From JANNRR01 sp031401675 (lineage in GTDB: Bacteria; Pseudomonadota; Alphaproteobacteria; Rhodobacterales; Rhodobacteraceae): DNA of 64,000 nt. The position numbers and the translations under genes are program-made. Where the stretch lies: assembly GCA_031401675.1 (NCBI GenBank), contig JANNRR010000150.1:13533-77532 (forward strand), in the 5' to 3' direction. The notes below the pieces were generated by a model. That model did no database searches and had not been told where the DNA came from. It worked only from the letters and a program-made list of their open reading frames with translations. Shown in pieces: positions 25,563-34,343 of this stretch; position 1 is the first letter of the stretch, and each line of letters starts with the position of its first letter.

Positions 25563-27446
25563 ATGACTAGCCGACCAACCACCATGACCATGGACCGGTC
25601 TCGCCCGATGACGGGCGAAGAACGCAAGGTCATTCTTGCCTCGTCCGCAGGCACCATCTTCGAATGGTATGACTTCTACCTGTATGGCTCGCTTGCCGCC
25701 ATCATCGGGGCGAACTTCTTCACCGCCTTTCCCGAAGCCACCCGCAACGTCTTCGCGCTTCTGGCCTTTGCCGCCGGCTTCATCGTGCGCCCGTTCGGCG
25801 CGCTGGTGTTCGGCAGTCTCGGCGATCTGGTCGGGCGCAAGTACACCTTTCTGGTCACCATCACCATCATGGGCCTGTCGACCTTTCTGGTCGGCCTGTT
25901 GCCGGGCTACCAGTCCTGGGGCGTCGCGGCCCCGATCATCCTGATCGGTCTGCGCATGCTGCAGGGTCTGGCGCTTGGCGGCGAATACGGCGGCGCGGCG
26001 GTCTATGTGGCCGAACATGCCCCGCAGAACCAGCGCGGCTACTACACCTCGTTCATCCAGACCACGGCGACGCTCGGCCTCTTGCTGTCGCTCATCGTGA
26101 TCCTGATGGTGCAGGGCTATGTGAACGGCAACTACCCCGACCAGCCGGTGCTGGATGCGGTCGGCGTTGCGGTGATACAGGCCGACGGCACCCCGTCGAT
26201 GATGAAGGCGTTCAACGCCTGGGGCTGGCGCATCCCGTTCCTGGGTTCGATCTTCCTCTTGATCATCTCGCTTTATATCCGCTTGCAGATGAACGAAAGC
26301 CCGGCCTTCAAGAAGATGAAGGAAGAAGGCGCGCATTCGAAAGCCCCGCTGCGCGAGGCGTTCGGTCAGTGGAAAAACGCCAGGATCGCCATCATCGCGC
26401 TGTTGGGTCTGACGGCAGGGCAGGCAGTGGTCTGGTATTCCGGGCAGTTCTACGCGCTGTTCTTCATCCAGAACGTGGTCAAGGTCGACAGCTTCTCGGC
26501 CAACGTCTTCGTGGCCTGGTCGCTGATCCTCGGCACCGGTGGTTTCATCTTCTTCGGCTCGCTGTCGGACCGCATCGGCCGCAAGCCGATCATTCTGGCC
26601 GGTTGCCTGATTGCAGCCGTGACCTACTTTCCGGTGTTCACGCTGCTGACGAAAACCGCCAACCCGGCACTGCACGCGGCGCAGCAAACCGCCGTGATCG
26701 TGACGGCCGATCCAGATGACTGCTCGTTCCAGTTCAACCCGACCGGCACGGTCAAATTCACCAACTCCTGCGATATTGCCAAGGCGCAACTGTCGCGGAC
26801 CTCGGTCAATTCGACAACGGTCGATGCCCCGGCAGGAACCATTGCCACGGTCCAGATCGGCGAAACCGTGATCCCCTCGTACGACGTGGTGGCCAACGCC
26901 GCTGCGATCAAAGAGGCGACGGCAGCGCTGGAAACGGCCAAGACCGGCACCGATCAGGCGGTCACCGATGCGGCTCAGGCCGCACTTGATGCCGCCAAAG
27001 GTGCCAAGTCGACATTCGAGAAAAGCGTGACCGCAGCCCTGACCGCCGCCGGCTATCCTTTGGTGGCGGCCGACAACACTACCGTCGCGAAAGCGGCGAA
27101 TTTCTTCGACGTCTTCACCGGTCAGAAACTGACGATCATCGCGATCCTGACCTACCTGATCATTCTGGTGACGATGGTCTATGGCCCGATTGCCGCGATG
27201 CTGGTGGAACTGTTCCCCACCCGCATCCGCTACTCGGGACTGTCGCTGCCCTACCACATCGGCAACGGCTGGTTCGGCGGCCTGTTGCCCGCCACCGCCT
27301 TTGCCATCTCGGCGCAGTCCGGCAACATCTATGCCGGTCTGTGGTATGCCATCGTGGTTGCGGTGATGACGGTGGTGATCGGCACGCTGTTGGTGCCAGG
27401 CGGCACGCATCTCAAGTCGATCTTCGACGACGACGCCAAGAAGTAA
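25563..27446 (+). CDS. MHS-family MFS transporter with a large internal insert
   Basis: A 627-residue member of the metabolite:H+ symporter branch of the major facilitator superfamily (ProP/ShiA-like). Signatures: SSAGTIFEWYDFYLYG at the first helix, GDLVGRK and the loop GSLSDRIGRKP between helices 2-3 and 8-9. Family members have about 430-550 residues; here roughly residues 365-517 interrupt the carrier between two late helices, with two Cys (DDCSF...NSCDI) and an Ala-rich probable coiled coil (KEATAALETAKTG to about AAKGAKSTFEK). The insert should lie on the periplasmic side (inferred from topology). CGGAGGAAACCC precedes the ATG. It follows acs by 148 bases, suggesting uptake of acetate or another carboxylate; substrate unproven. 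Confidence 0.88.
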   Translation: MTSRPTTMTMDRSRPMTGEERKVILASSAGTIFEWYDFYLYGSLAAIIGANFFTAFPEATRNVFALLAFAAGFIVRPFGALVFGSLGDLVGRKYTFLVTITIMGLSTFLVGLLPGYQSWGVAAPIILIGLRMLQGLALGGEYGGAAVYVAEHAPQNQRGYYTSFIQTTATLGLLLSLIVILMVQGYVNGNYPDQPVLDAVGVAVIQADGTPSMMKAFNAWGWRIPFLGSIFLLIISLYIRLQMNESPAFKKMKEEGAHSKAPLREAFGQWKNARIAIIALLGLTAGQAVVWYSGQFYALFFIQNVVKVDSFSANVFVAWSLILGTGGFIFFGSLSDRIGRKPIILAGCLIAAVTYFPVFTLLTKTANPALHAAQQTAVIVTADPDDCSFQFNPTGTVKFTNSCDIAKAQLSRTSVNSTTVDAPAGTIATVQIGETVIPSYDVVANAAAIKEATAALETAKTGTDQAVTDAAQAALDAAKGAKSTFEKSVTAALTAAGYPLVAADNTTVAKAANFFDVFTGQKLTIIAILTYLIILVTMVYGPIAAMLVELFPTRIRYSGLSLPYHIGNGWFGGLLPATAFAISAQSGNIYAGLWYAIVVAVMTVVIGTLLVPGGTHLKSIFDDDAKK

Positions 27447-27454
27447 GGCGATCA

Positions 27455-27484
27455 TGTGGGGCCGGACCGACGTCCTGCCCCACA
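27455..27484 (+). terminator. Stem-loop after the MHS transporter gene
   Basis: TGTGGGGC and GCCCCACA close an inner GGAC-CGAC-GTCC hairpin, giving twelve base pairs with one internal mismatch. It begins nine bases after the transporter stop codon. No T-run follows, so it may be an RNA-stabilising end or weak terminator. Confidence 0.5.
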
Positions 27485-27559
27485 ACTTGCGCCATTCCGT
27501 TACCCGTCTTTATCGAGTGCCTTTTTGTGCCCAAATCCGATCTGTTGCCGGCTTTCTTG

Positions 27560-27614
27560 CCTGATTTGATTTCAATCAAATCAGGCCGCGCCTGCCTGCC
27601 CCTTGGCAGGCGCG
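27560..27614. repeat. Two adjacent perfect inverted repeats
   Basis: The first (27560-27585) has twelve-base arms CCTGATTTGATT / AATCAAATCAGG with almost no loop. The second (27587-27614... arms CGCGCCTGCC at 27587-27596 and GGCAGGCGCG at 27605-27614) has an eight-base loop. Such long, near loop-free arms could form cruciforms and resemble REP-like intergenic elements. No other copy is visible within this window. Confidence 0.6.
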
Positions 27615-27868
27615 TAGAGTGCGCCAGCCCAGGCAGGCGCAGCCTGATTTCCCGAACAACGCACCCAGCCCAACCCCCCTTGGCTTGCGGCTCGCGCCTC
27701 CAGCCAACGGGCCGGGCGTCCGCACACTGTGCGGCCACCTGATCGGCCCGGGCGCATCACGTCAAACGGCGGAGCGAGTGGCGAGGGTGAAGTTGATTCC
27801 ATGAACCTCATCCCGCTTTTATGAAAGCAAGGTTAACGAAACTACGAATACCTATCCATTTCAACAGC

Positions 27869-28663
27869 TTAAGAATCTGTCCAGATCTGGACATCACCCC
27901 CGAACGGGTCCACCGGATATCCGACCCCGATCAGATACAGCCCGTCCGGCGGGCAGACCGGCCCGCACAGCGCCCGGTCGCGGGCCTCCAGTGCCGTCCT
28001 GACCTGATCGGGTTGCCACGCCCCCGCACCCACCCGCTCCAGCGTCCCCACAATCGACCGCACCTGATTGTGCAGGAATGACCGCGCCCGCAGATGGAAC
28101 CGCACCTCGCCGCCGTGCGGGATCGCCAGCGCCTCGATCCTGATCTCGTCCAGCGTCTTGACCGGTGACGCCGCCTGACAGTAGGCCGAGCGGAAGGTGG
28201 TAAAGTCGTGCCGCCCCACCAGCTGCGCCGCCCCCGCCTGCATCGCCGCCAGATCCAGCCGTTGCAGTCGCCGCCACACCAGCCCGGCGTCATGCGTCAA
28301 CGGCGCTCGCCGCGACTGCACCCGGTACAGATATCGCCGCTCCAGCGCTGAAAACCGCGCGTGAAACCCCGCATCCACCACCGCCACCGCCAGCACCGCA
28401 ACCGGATGCGGCCGCAGATGAAAGTTCAGCGCCTCGCCCAGCCGGAACGGCTCCCATTCCCGGGCCAGATCGACATGCGCCACCTGACCGCAGGCATGCA
28501 CCCCGGCATCGGTCCGCCCCGCCGCCGCGATCCCGGCAACCGCAGGGTCCAGCCGCCGCAGCGCCTCTTCAACCGCCTGTTGCACCGACGGCTGACCCGC
28601 TTGCCGCTGCCAACCGGCAAACGGGCCGCCGTGGTACTCGATTTTCATTGCATATCGCGGCAT
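27869..28663 (-). CDS. truA: tRNA pseudouridine(38-40) synthase
   Basis: Converts uridines at positions 38-40 of tRNA anticodon arms to pseudouridine. The 264 residues show the TruA pattern: MKIEYHGGPFAGWQRQ at the N-terminus, GRTDAGVHA with the catalytic Asp near residue 52, HARFSALERRYLYRV, and the C-terminal FHLRARSFLHNQVRSIVGTL. The final LIGVGYPVDPFGGD segment is an ordinary ending. No fmt or def gene, frequent neighbours of truA in this order, is present here; the upstream neighbour is the divergent ycjX-like gene. Confidence 0.95.
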   Translation of the reverse strand: MPRYAMKIEYHGGPFAGWQRQAGQPSVQQAVEEALRRLDPAVAGIAAAGRTDAGVHACGQVAHVDLAREWEPFRLGEALNFHLRPHPVAVLAVAVVDAGFHARFSALERRYLYRVQSRRAPLTHDAGLVWRRLQRLDLAAMQAGAAQLVGRHDFTTFRSAYCQAASPVKTLDEIRIEALAIPHGGEVRFHLRARSFLHNQVRSIVGTLERVGAGAWQPDQVRTALEARDRALCGPVCPPDGLYLIGVGYPVDPFGGDVQIWTDS

Positions 28664-28779
28664 CCGGCTGGCCTAACCCGCCGCCCCCCGCTTGACAATG
28701 GCCTGCACCAGCCCGCGCATTTGCCCTACCCAGTTCGTTCCCGCATGCCTATCTTGCACCCTAGGGGCAGAATGCCCGG

Positions 28780-30207
28780 ATGAGGGCAGGCTTGGCACTT
28801 TCGGACATCGCAGACGGTCTGGCGCGCGGAGTGGAATCGGTCGGCGCCTCGCTGTCGGGTGCCCTGTTCGAGCCGGTGGTCCGGCTGGGCGTCACCGGTC
28901 TGGCACGGTCGGGCAAGACCGTGTTCATCACCTCGCTGGTCGCCAATCTGATGGACCGGGGCCGGATGCCGCAATTGCAGGCCGCCGCCTCGGGCCGCAT
29001 CCAGACCGCCTGGCTGCAACCGCAACCCGATGTCACCCTGCCTCGGTTCGACTACGAGGCGCATCTGGCGGCGCTGACCGGCGACAGCCCGCACTGGCCC
29101 GCCAGCACCCGGACCGTGTCGGAACTGCGCCTGTCGCTCCAGGTGCAGCCCGGCGGCATCCTCGGGCTGTTCAGCGGACCGCGCCCGCTGCATCTGGATA
29201 TCGTCGATTATCCCGGCGAGTGGCTGCTGGACCTTGGCCTGATGGGCAAGAGCTACGCCGAATGGTCGGCCCAGACCCTGGCCCGCATCGCGTCCCGCCC
29301 GACCGCCGGCAGTTATCTGGCACAGGCCGCCGCCGCCGACCCGTCGGCCCGGCTGACCGAACCCGCAGCCCGCGCGCTGGCAGACGGCTTTACCGCCTAC
29401 CTTGTCGCCGCCCGCGCCGCCGGCTTTTCCGATTGCACCCCGGGCCGCTTCCTGTTGCCCGGCGATCTGGCCGGCAGCCCGGTGCTGACCTTTGCGCCGC
29501 TGGCCAAACCGGCGCAGACGCCGCGCGCCAGCCTGTGGCGCGAAATGGAACGGCGCTATGACGGCTACCGCCGCCAAGTGGTGGCCCCGTTCTTTCGCGA
29601 CCATTTCGCCCGGATCGACCGGCAGATCGTGCTGGTGGACGTGCTCGGCGCAATCCATGCCGGCCCGCAGGCGGTGGAGGATCTGCGCGCCACCATGGCC
29701 GACATCCTGTCGGCCTTCCGCCCCGGCCGCAACGCCTGGCTCAGTTCCTGGCTGATCGGCCAGCGGGTCGACCGCATCCTGTTCGCCGCCACCAAGGCCG
29801 ATCATCTGCACCACCGCCAGCATGCCCGCCTGACCGCCATCATCGAGGCGCTGGTGCGCGACGCCCGCAGCCGCGCCGACTTCGCCGGGGCCAAGACCGC
29901 CGCGATGTCAATCGCCGCCCTGCGCGCCACGGTCGAGGAGGAGGCGGATCATAATGGCACAAGGCTGGATTGCGTGCGCGGCACCCTCCTGGCCACCGGC
30001 CGGCAGGCAGCGTTCTATCCCGGTGAGTTGCCCGACGATCCGGCCCGCCTGCTGTCGCCCGCCCGCGCCGGGGCCGAGGCCTGGCTGGATGCCGACTATC
30101 AGATCATGTCCTTCGCTCCGGCCCGGCTGGACTTGAAACCCGGGATCGGCCTGCCGCATATCCGGCTGGACCGTGCGGTGGAATTTCTGATCGGGGACCG
30201 GCTGTGA
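28780..30207 (+). CDS. ycjX: YcjX-family P-loop GTPase-like protein (DUF463)
   Basis: A 475-residue member of the YcjX/DUF463 family of predicted nucleotide-binding proteins linked to stress and membrane integrity. Walker A is GLARSGKT (residues 40-47), with a downstream DIVDYPGEWLLDLGL segment (Walker B-like DYPGEW) and VDVLGAIHAGP and FAATKADHLH (a possible G4-type TKAD base-recognition motif). No membrane helix. Its stop overlaps the GTG of the next gene (GTGA). In many proteobacteria ycjX is followed directly by ycjF; here an acetyltransferase gene lies between them. Function is unknown beyond co-occurrence with phage-shock or cell-envelope genes. Confidence 0.88.
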   Translation: MRAGLALSDIADGLARGVESVGASLSGALFEPVVRLGVTGLARSGKTVFITSLVANLMDRGRMPQLQAAASGRIQTAWLQPQPDVTLPRFDYEAHLAALTGDSPHWPASTRTVSELRLSLQVQPGGILGLFSGPRPLHLDIVDYPGEWLLDLGLMGKSYAEWSAQTLARIASRPTAGSYLAQAAAADPSARLTEPAARALADGFTAYLVAARAAGFSDCTPGRFLLPGDLAGSPVLTFAPLAKPAQTPRASLWREMERRYDGYRRQVVAPFFRDHFARIDRQIVLVDVLGAIHAGPQAVEDLRATMADILSAFRPGRNAWLSSWLIGQRVDRILFAATKADHLHHRQHARLTAIIEALVRDARSRADFAGAKTAAMSIAALRATVEEEADHNGTRLDCVRGTLLATGRQAAFYPGELPDDPARLLSPARAGAEAWLDADYQIMSFAPARLDLKPGIGLPHIRLDRAVEFLIGDRL

Positions 30208-30656
30208 GTTTCGTTGTGACTGACGCCGCCGCTGCCGATGCTCCGGCGTTGGCGCAGATTCTCCACGGCTGGATCACCGAGGCCCCGTGGATGCCGGACC
30301 TGCACGGACCTGCCGCCGCCGTCGGTTTTGTGATGGGACTAATCAACGGCCAGATCGTCCGGGTGGCGCGGTCGGGCGGGGTGCCGCAGGGCTTTCTCGC
30401 CCGCGACGGCGCCGAGGTGACGGCGCTTTATGTGGCAGGCCCGGACCGGGGTCAGGGAATAGGCACGGCGCTGATCGAGGAGGCAAAGGCCAGTGGCGCG
30501 CTGCGGCTCTGGACCTTTCAGGCCAACCTCTTTGCCCGGACCTTCTATGGCCACACCGGCTTCGTAGTCGATCACATGACCGACGGTGCCGGCAACGCCG
30601 AACGGTTGCCCGATCTCCGACTGGTCTGGCCCGCACCGGAAAGGCTGCGGCCATGA
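30204..30656 (+). CDS. GNAT-family N-acetyltransferase
   Basis: A 150-residue cytoplasmic acetyltransferase using acetyl-CoA. The core shows the GNAT elements: VTALYVAGPDRGQGIGTALIEEAK, where DRGQGIG corresponds to the Q/RxxGxG/A acetyl-CoA pyrophosphate loop, then LRLWTFQANLFARTFYGHTGF, the motif-B strand and helix with the usual Asn/Tyr positions. GTG start overlaps the ycjX stop, and its stop overlaps the ycjF ATG, so the three genes form a tight operon. The substrate is unknown; being fixed between two membrane-stress genes suggests a protein or small-molecule target in that pathway (inference). Confidence 0.88.
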   Translation: MSFVVTDAAAADAPALAQILHGWITEAPWMPDLHGPAAAVGFVMGLINGQIVRVARSGGVPQGFLARDGAEVTALYVAGPDRGQGIGTALIEEAKASGALRLWTFQANLFARTFYGHTGFVVDHMTDGAGNAERLPDLRLVWPAPERLRP

Positions 30657-31669
30657 CCGATCCCCGCACGGGTCCGGTCCTGATCGACCGCGACGATACC
30701 CCCGCCATTACCCCCGCCACCGCCCCGCCGGTGCCGGATCTGACCGACCCGCCAACCGGTGCCACCATGCGCGCCGCTGCGGCGCTGGCGGCGCGGCGCA
30801 GTTCGGGGTTCAGCCGGTTCTTCTGGTCGGCCTTTGCGGCGTTCGCCGGCTTTGTGGTGTCGCTCGCCGCCTGGGACTATGTGACCGGGCTTCTGGCCCG
30901 CAGCCCGCTTCTGGGTGGCATTGCGCTTCTGCTCCTGACGCTGTTGCTCCTTGCCGCCCTGTGGATCGGCATCCGCGAGCTTGCCGCCTTTGCCCGCCTG
31001 CGCCGGATCGACGACATCCGCGCCAAGGCCGATGCGGCGCATACCACCGCCGATCTGGCCGAGGCGCGCCGGGTGGTTGACCGGCTGCAATCGCTTTACA
31101 CCAACCGCGCCGACCTGCGTTGGGGGCTCGACCGGCTGGCCGAGCGCCGTGCAGATATGTTCGATGCCGATGGCCTGCTGGGGCTTGCGGAAACCGACCT
31201 CCTGACCCCGCTCGATCAGGCGGCGCGGCGCGAGATCGAGGCGGCGGCCCGGCGGGTGGCGCTGGTCACCGCCTTCGTGCCGCTGGCGCTGGCCGATGTG
31301 GCCACCGCCCTGATCGCCAATCTGACGATGATACGCCGCATTGCCGAGATCTACGGCGGCCGCTCCGGCACGCTTGGCAGCTGGCGGCTGACCCGCACCG
31401 TGCTGACTCATCTGGCCGCCACCGGCGCACTGGCAGTAGGCGACGACCTGATCCATTCGGTCGCCGGCGGCGGCCTGCTGTCAAAACTGTCGCGCCGTTT
31501 TGGCGAAGGCGTGGTCAACGGCGCCCTGACCGCCCGGGTCGGCGTGGCCGCGATGGAGGTGTGCCGCCCCCTGACCTTCCGCGCCGCGCCTCGGCCGAAA
31601 GTGTCAAATCTGGTCCAGCGCGCCCTGACCGGCCTGTTTGGCCGTGACGGACATTTGGATCGCGACTGA
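30653..31669 (+). CDS. ycjF: YcjF/TIGR01620-family membrane protein (DUF697)
   Basis: A 338-residue inner-membrane protein. After a Pro-rich, hydrophilic N-terminus (1-50) come two adjacent membrane helices (about 60-80 and 88-108: SAFAAFAGFVVSLAAWDYV and LGGIALLLLTLLLLAALW), then a soluble helical region and a C-terminal DUF697 domain (about 220-300) with ALVTAFVPLALADVATALIANLTMIRRIAEIYGGR. This is the usual partner of ycjX. Start ATG overlaps the GNAT stop. Functions of the pair are not established; they are membrane-associated and often stress-linked. Confidence 0.87.
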   Translation: MTDPRTGPVLIDRDDTPAITPATAPPVPDLTDPPTGATMRAAAALAARRSSGFSRFFWSAFAAFAGFVVSLAAWDYVTGLLARSPLLGGIALLLLTLLLLAALWIGIRELAAFARLRRIDDIRAKADAAHTTADLAEARRVVDRLQSLYTNRADLRWGLDRLAERRADMFDADGLLGLAETDLLTPLDQAARREIEAAARRVALVTAFVPLALADVATALIANLTMIRRIAEIYGGRSGTLGSWRLTRTVLTHLAATGALAVGDDLIHSVAGGGLLSKLSRRFGEGVVNGALTARVGVAAMEVCRPLTFRAAPRPKVSNLVQRALTGLFGRDGHLDRD

Positions 31670-31854
31670 CCGGCTCCGATCGACCGCGCCCTGCATATCG
31701 CGTTCCACCCGGATTGCGCCACAGGCAGTGCAATTTCGTGTGAAGTACCCCAAGCAATTGTACTGGTCATTTTTTGCGTGGAGATTGCAACAATGATTTG
31801 ATAAAATCCATTAATAAAGATAAACAGTCGGTCAGTGCTAATGGGAGGCGTAAA
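31670..31854. other. AT-rich leader before the methyltransferase gene
   Basis: This 185-base stretch is clearly richer in A and T than its surroundings, especially 31760-31850 (for example TTGATAAAATCCATTAATAA). It has no gene. The contrast with GC-rich flanks suggests that it and the gene after it were acquired, or that this is an unusual promoter region. Confidence 0.55.
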
Positions 31855-32805
31855 ATGCAAACCTGCCGCGCCTGTAATCGCTTGTTCGACGCCGCGCCAC
31901 TTGAAGTTGTGGAGATGATGTTCGGCACACGTGAGGGTTTTTATTACACGTGTTGCCCGGATTGCAAGACTGTTCAGATCGCCGAAATACCGCACGACCT
32001 GGGGCGATTTTATCGCCCTGACAGTTATTATTCTTATCAGCATCGCAAAGCCAATTCGATTCGCAAGATTGTTGCCCGGGCCCGTGACGGAGCCTACTTC
32101 AGTGGGTCCTGGATTGGCGGAGTGATGTCGGCCTTTCGCGGGTCGTCGATCATGCGGGTGCTGCAGGCCGCCGGGATGCGCCCCAATCACCGGGTGCTGG
32201 ATGTGGGGTGCGGCGCGGGGAACCTTCTGAACCGTCTGTCGCAGATCGGGTTCAAGGATGTTCTGGGCGTCGATCCGTTCGTGCCGCAGGAAATGCGCAC
32301 GCCGTCGGGTGTCACCGTGCTGAAGGCCAATCTGAAGGATGTCGTCGGCACACGCGATGTTGTCATGTTCAACCATGTGCTGGAGCATGTGCCGAACCCG
32401 GAAGTGGAATTGCGGCACGCACACAGGCTCCTCAGCAAGGGTGGAATATGTATCGTAAGGATTCCAACCACCTCCAGCGCAGTCTGGGAGGAATATGGCC
32501 CGCATTGGTCTCAGATCGACGCGCCGCGCCATCTGTCCCTTCCAAGCCGGGCGGGCATGGCGGCGCTGGCCGAAAGGTCCGGCTATGTGCTGGAGGATGT
32601 GATTGATGACGGTTGGTCCTTTGGCTACTGGGGTTCGGAACTGTTTCGCAAGAACATTCCCCTCCACGGAAAGGACGGATGCCCGCTGGACCCGGTGAAG
32701 CATTTCGGAGCAAAGAAGATCAAGGAATGGGCGTCGCTTGCCGAAGCCGAGAACAAGGTGTCGCGCGGGGACCAGGCGGCCTTTGTATTGCGGGCCGTTG
32801 GCTGA
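31855..32805 (+). CDS. Zinc-ribbon class I SAM-dependent methyltransferase
   Basis: From ATG 31855 (GGGAGG seven bases before it) the product has 316 residues. The N-terminus has a likely zinc ribbon: Cys4/Cys7 (CRAC) and Cys34/Cys37 (CPDC), with Cys33 beside them. The SAM-binding motif I is VLDVGCGAG (about 114-122), followed by VLGVDPF (acidic residue after strand 2) and DVVMFNHVLEHVPNPE (post-motif I/motif II), the type-11/23 methyltransferase pattern. The late part WSFGYWGSELFRKN is of unknown role. Zinc-ribbon methyltransferases of this sort often modify sugars in surface polysaccharide loci, but no such genes adjoin. The 5' part uses more A/T-ending codons than its neighbours. Confidence 0.82.
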   Translation: MQTCRACNRLFDAAPLEVVEMMFGTREGFYYTCCPDCKTVQIAEIPHDLGRFYRPDSYYSYQHRKANSIRKIVARARDGAYFSGSWIGGVMSAFRGSSIMRVLQAAGMRPNHRVLDVGCGAGNLLNRLSQIGFKDVLGVDPFVPQEMRTPSGVTVLKANLKDVVGTRDVVMFNHVLEHVPNPEVELRHAHRLLSKGGICIVRIPTTSSAVWEEYGPHWSQIDAPRHLSLPSRAGMAALAERSGYVLEDVIDDGWSFGYWGSELFRKNIPLHGKDGCPLDPVKHFGAKKIKEWASLAEAENKVSRGDQAAFVLRAVG

Positions 32806-32881
32806 TAGAGCTGTATTGGCGCAGATTTTACGGCGTGATGATCCTTAATGCGTTGACAGGGTCCGCAACCGTTCCCTATTA

Positions 32882-34090
32882 TCAGAGAACCGTGCCATCC
32901 GCGATGCCGGCCAAGGGCGGAACAAGGTTGCCGCCGACCAGCCGCGACAGTATCCCGCGTACCGGCCCGATCCGCGAAACCGGGGCCAGAACCCAATCGC
33001 GCAGCACCGGCAGCACCCGGCTGTCGGACTGATACTGCGGGGTAAAGGCCGCGCTCATGCCCTGATACAGCCGTACATGCCAGCGCCGGGTCCACGCATA
33101 CAGCGCCAGCGCCGCCGTGCCCTGTTCGCGTTCCAACGCCAGATGCAGCGCCAGTGCATCCAAGAGCGCCATGTTGGCCCCTTGCCCCAGTTGCGGGCTG
33201 GCCCGGTGCGCGGCATCGCCGATGAAGACCAGCGCCTCGGCGTAGGGTCGGCGCAGCGTGCCGTGGCTGTAGCGCGCCGGCGTCATGTCGTCGTGCCGGG
33301 TAATCGTGGTCAGAAAGGGTGAAAATTCCGGCCAAAGCGCCACCGCTTCGGCTTTCCACGCCGCCAGCGGCCGCGACGGCCAATCGTCCAGCCGCCGCGC
33401 GGACAGCGACCAGAATACTGCCGCGCAGCGCTCAGCCGATCCGGGCCGCATGCCTATCGGCAGCACTCCCGCCATCCGGTCAGCGCGGCGGTAGCGTTGC
33501 GTCAGCTGAACTGTCGGCAGTGTCGTGTCGTCCGGCCACGGCACCGTGCCCCAGATCGCACCATAGGGCAGCGCGCGGCCGCGCAAGGGTGACAGCAGCG
33601 ACCGGGTGCCGCTGGCATCGACCACCAGATCGAACGGCCCGGGCTCCGCTGCGCCGCCGACAATCTGCAGCCGCCGCAGCCCGGCAACCATAGGTGCCGC
33701 CGTCACCCGCGATGCTGGCACCACTGCCGCCCCGGTTCGCATCGCCGCCTGCCACAGCACCTCGAACAGACTGGCGCGGTGGATCGCCAACCCGGCCGTG
33801 TCCCCGGCCCGGTGGCGATATCGCACATCCAGCACCCGGGCGCCGGTCACGGCTTCCACCCCAAGCATCCGCTCGATGGCCGCCCCCTGTGCCCGCGCCG
33901 CGTCCCCGACCCGGATCCGGTCAAGCACCGCCAGCCCGACCGGCTGGATCACCAGCCCCGACCCGACCGGGCGTGGCGCATCGAACTGATCGAACAGCTG
34001 CACCTCATGCCCGGCACCGGCCAGCAGCGCCGCCGCCGCCAGTCCGCCGATCCCGGCCCCGACGATGGCAATCCTGATCCTCGGTGTCAC
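32882..34090 (-). CDS. FAD-dependent monooxygenase (UbiH/p-hydroxybenzoate hydroxylase family)
   Basis: A 402-residue flavoprotein monooxygenase of the class A group. The FAD dinucleotide fold begins at once: RIAIVGAGIGGLAAA (GxGxxG at 11-16). The second FAD motif FIGDAAHRASPQLGQGANMAL is strong and lies at about 282-305. The start is a GTG at 34090 with AGGA before it. Substrate is not predictable; members hydroxylate aromatics, ubiquinone precursors or other metabolites with NAD(P)H and O2. It stands alone between an isolated methyltransferase and ileS. The C-terminal tail (about 345-402) is Arg/Pro/Leu-rich and less conserved. Confidence 0.86.
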   Translation of the reverse strand: MTPRIRIAIVGAGIGGLAAAALLAGAGHEVQLFDQFDAPRPVGSGLVIQPVGLAVLDRIRVGDAARAQGAAIERMLGVEAVTGARVLDVRYRHRAGDTAGLAIHRASLFEVLWQAAMRTGAAVVPASRVTAAPMVAGLRRLQIVGGAAEPGPFDLVVDASGTRSLLSPLRGRALPYGAIWGTVPWPDDTTLPTVQLTQRYRRADRMAGVLPIGMRPGSAERCAAVFWSLSARRLDDWPSRPLAAWKAEAVALWPEFSPFLTTITRHDDMTPARYSHGTLRRPYAEALVFIGDAAHRASPQLGQGANMALLDALALHLALEREQGTAALALYAWTRRWHVRLYQGMSAAFTPQYQSDSRVLPVLRDWVLAPVSRIGPVRGILSRLVGGNLVPPLAGIADGTVL

Positions 34091-34343
34091 CTGCCGGTCC
34101 TGTTGCCCTATCGTTGCCCCCGTTCTTAGCCCGGTTCTCCGGCCCCGCCGAAGCATTTGTTTCGCGCCACTCGGGGCTGGACCACCGCCCCCGGCCCGCG
34201 TATAACGCCGCGCATGCAAGCCCGGTTGATGATCATTGCCCGAATTACCGGCCCGGCGCTCTGACCCCAGAGCCGCCGGCACAGGCGCTTGATCACGCAG
34301 CGCCGCTTCCCTCCCCGTTTTTCCGTTGCAAGGATCGCAGCCG

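Larger units (their letters stand above)
27447..27868. other. Intergenic region with three strong hairpins, no gene seen
   Basis: A 420-base interval between convergent genes. It holds hairpins at 27455-27484, 27560-27585 and 27587-27614, and a further partial copy of the GGCAGGCGC and CCTGATTT words at about 27633-27651. A minus-strand open frame (27581-27811) has no family match or ribosome binding site. The arrangement looks like a dispersed palindromic repeat or relic of a small element rather than coding DNA. Confidence 0.5.

Noticed and set aside
27581..27811. 76-residue minus-strand frame in the hairpin region
   Set aside because: Overlaps inverted repeats; no ribosome binding site and no recognisable domain.
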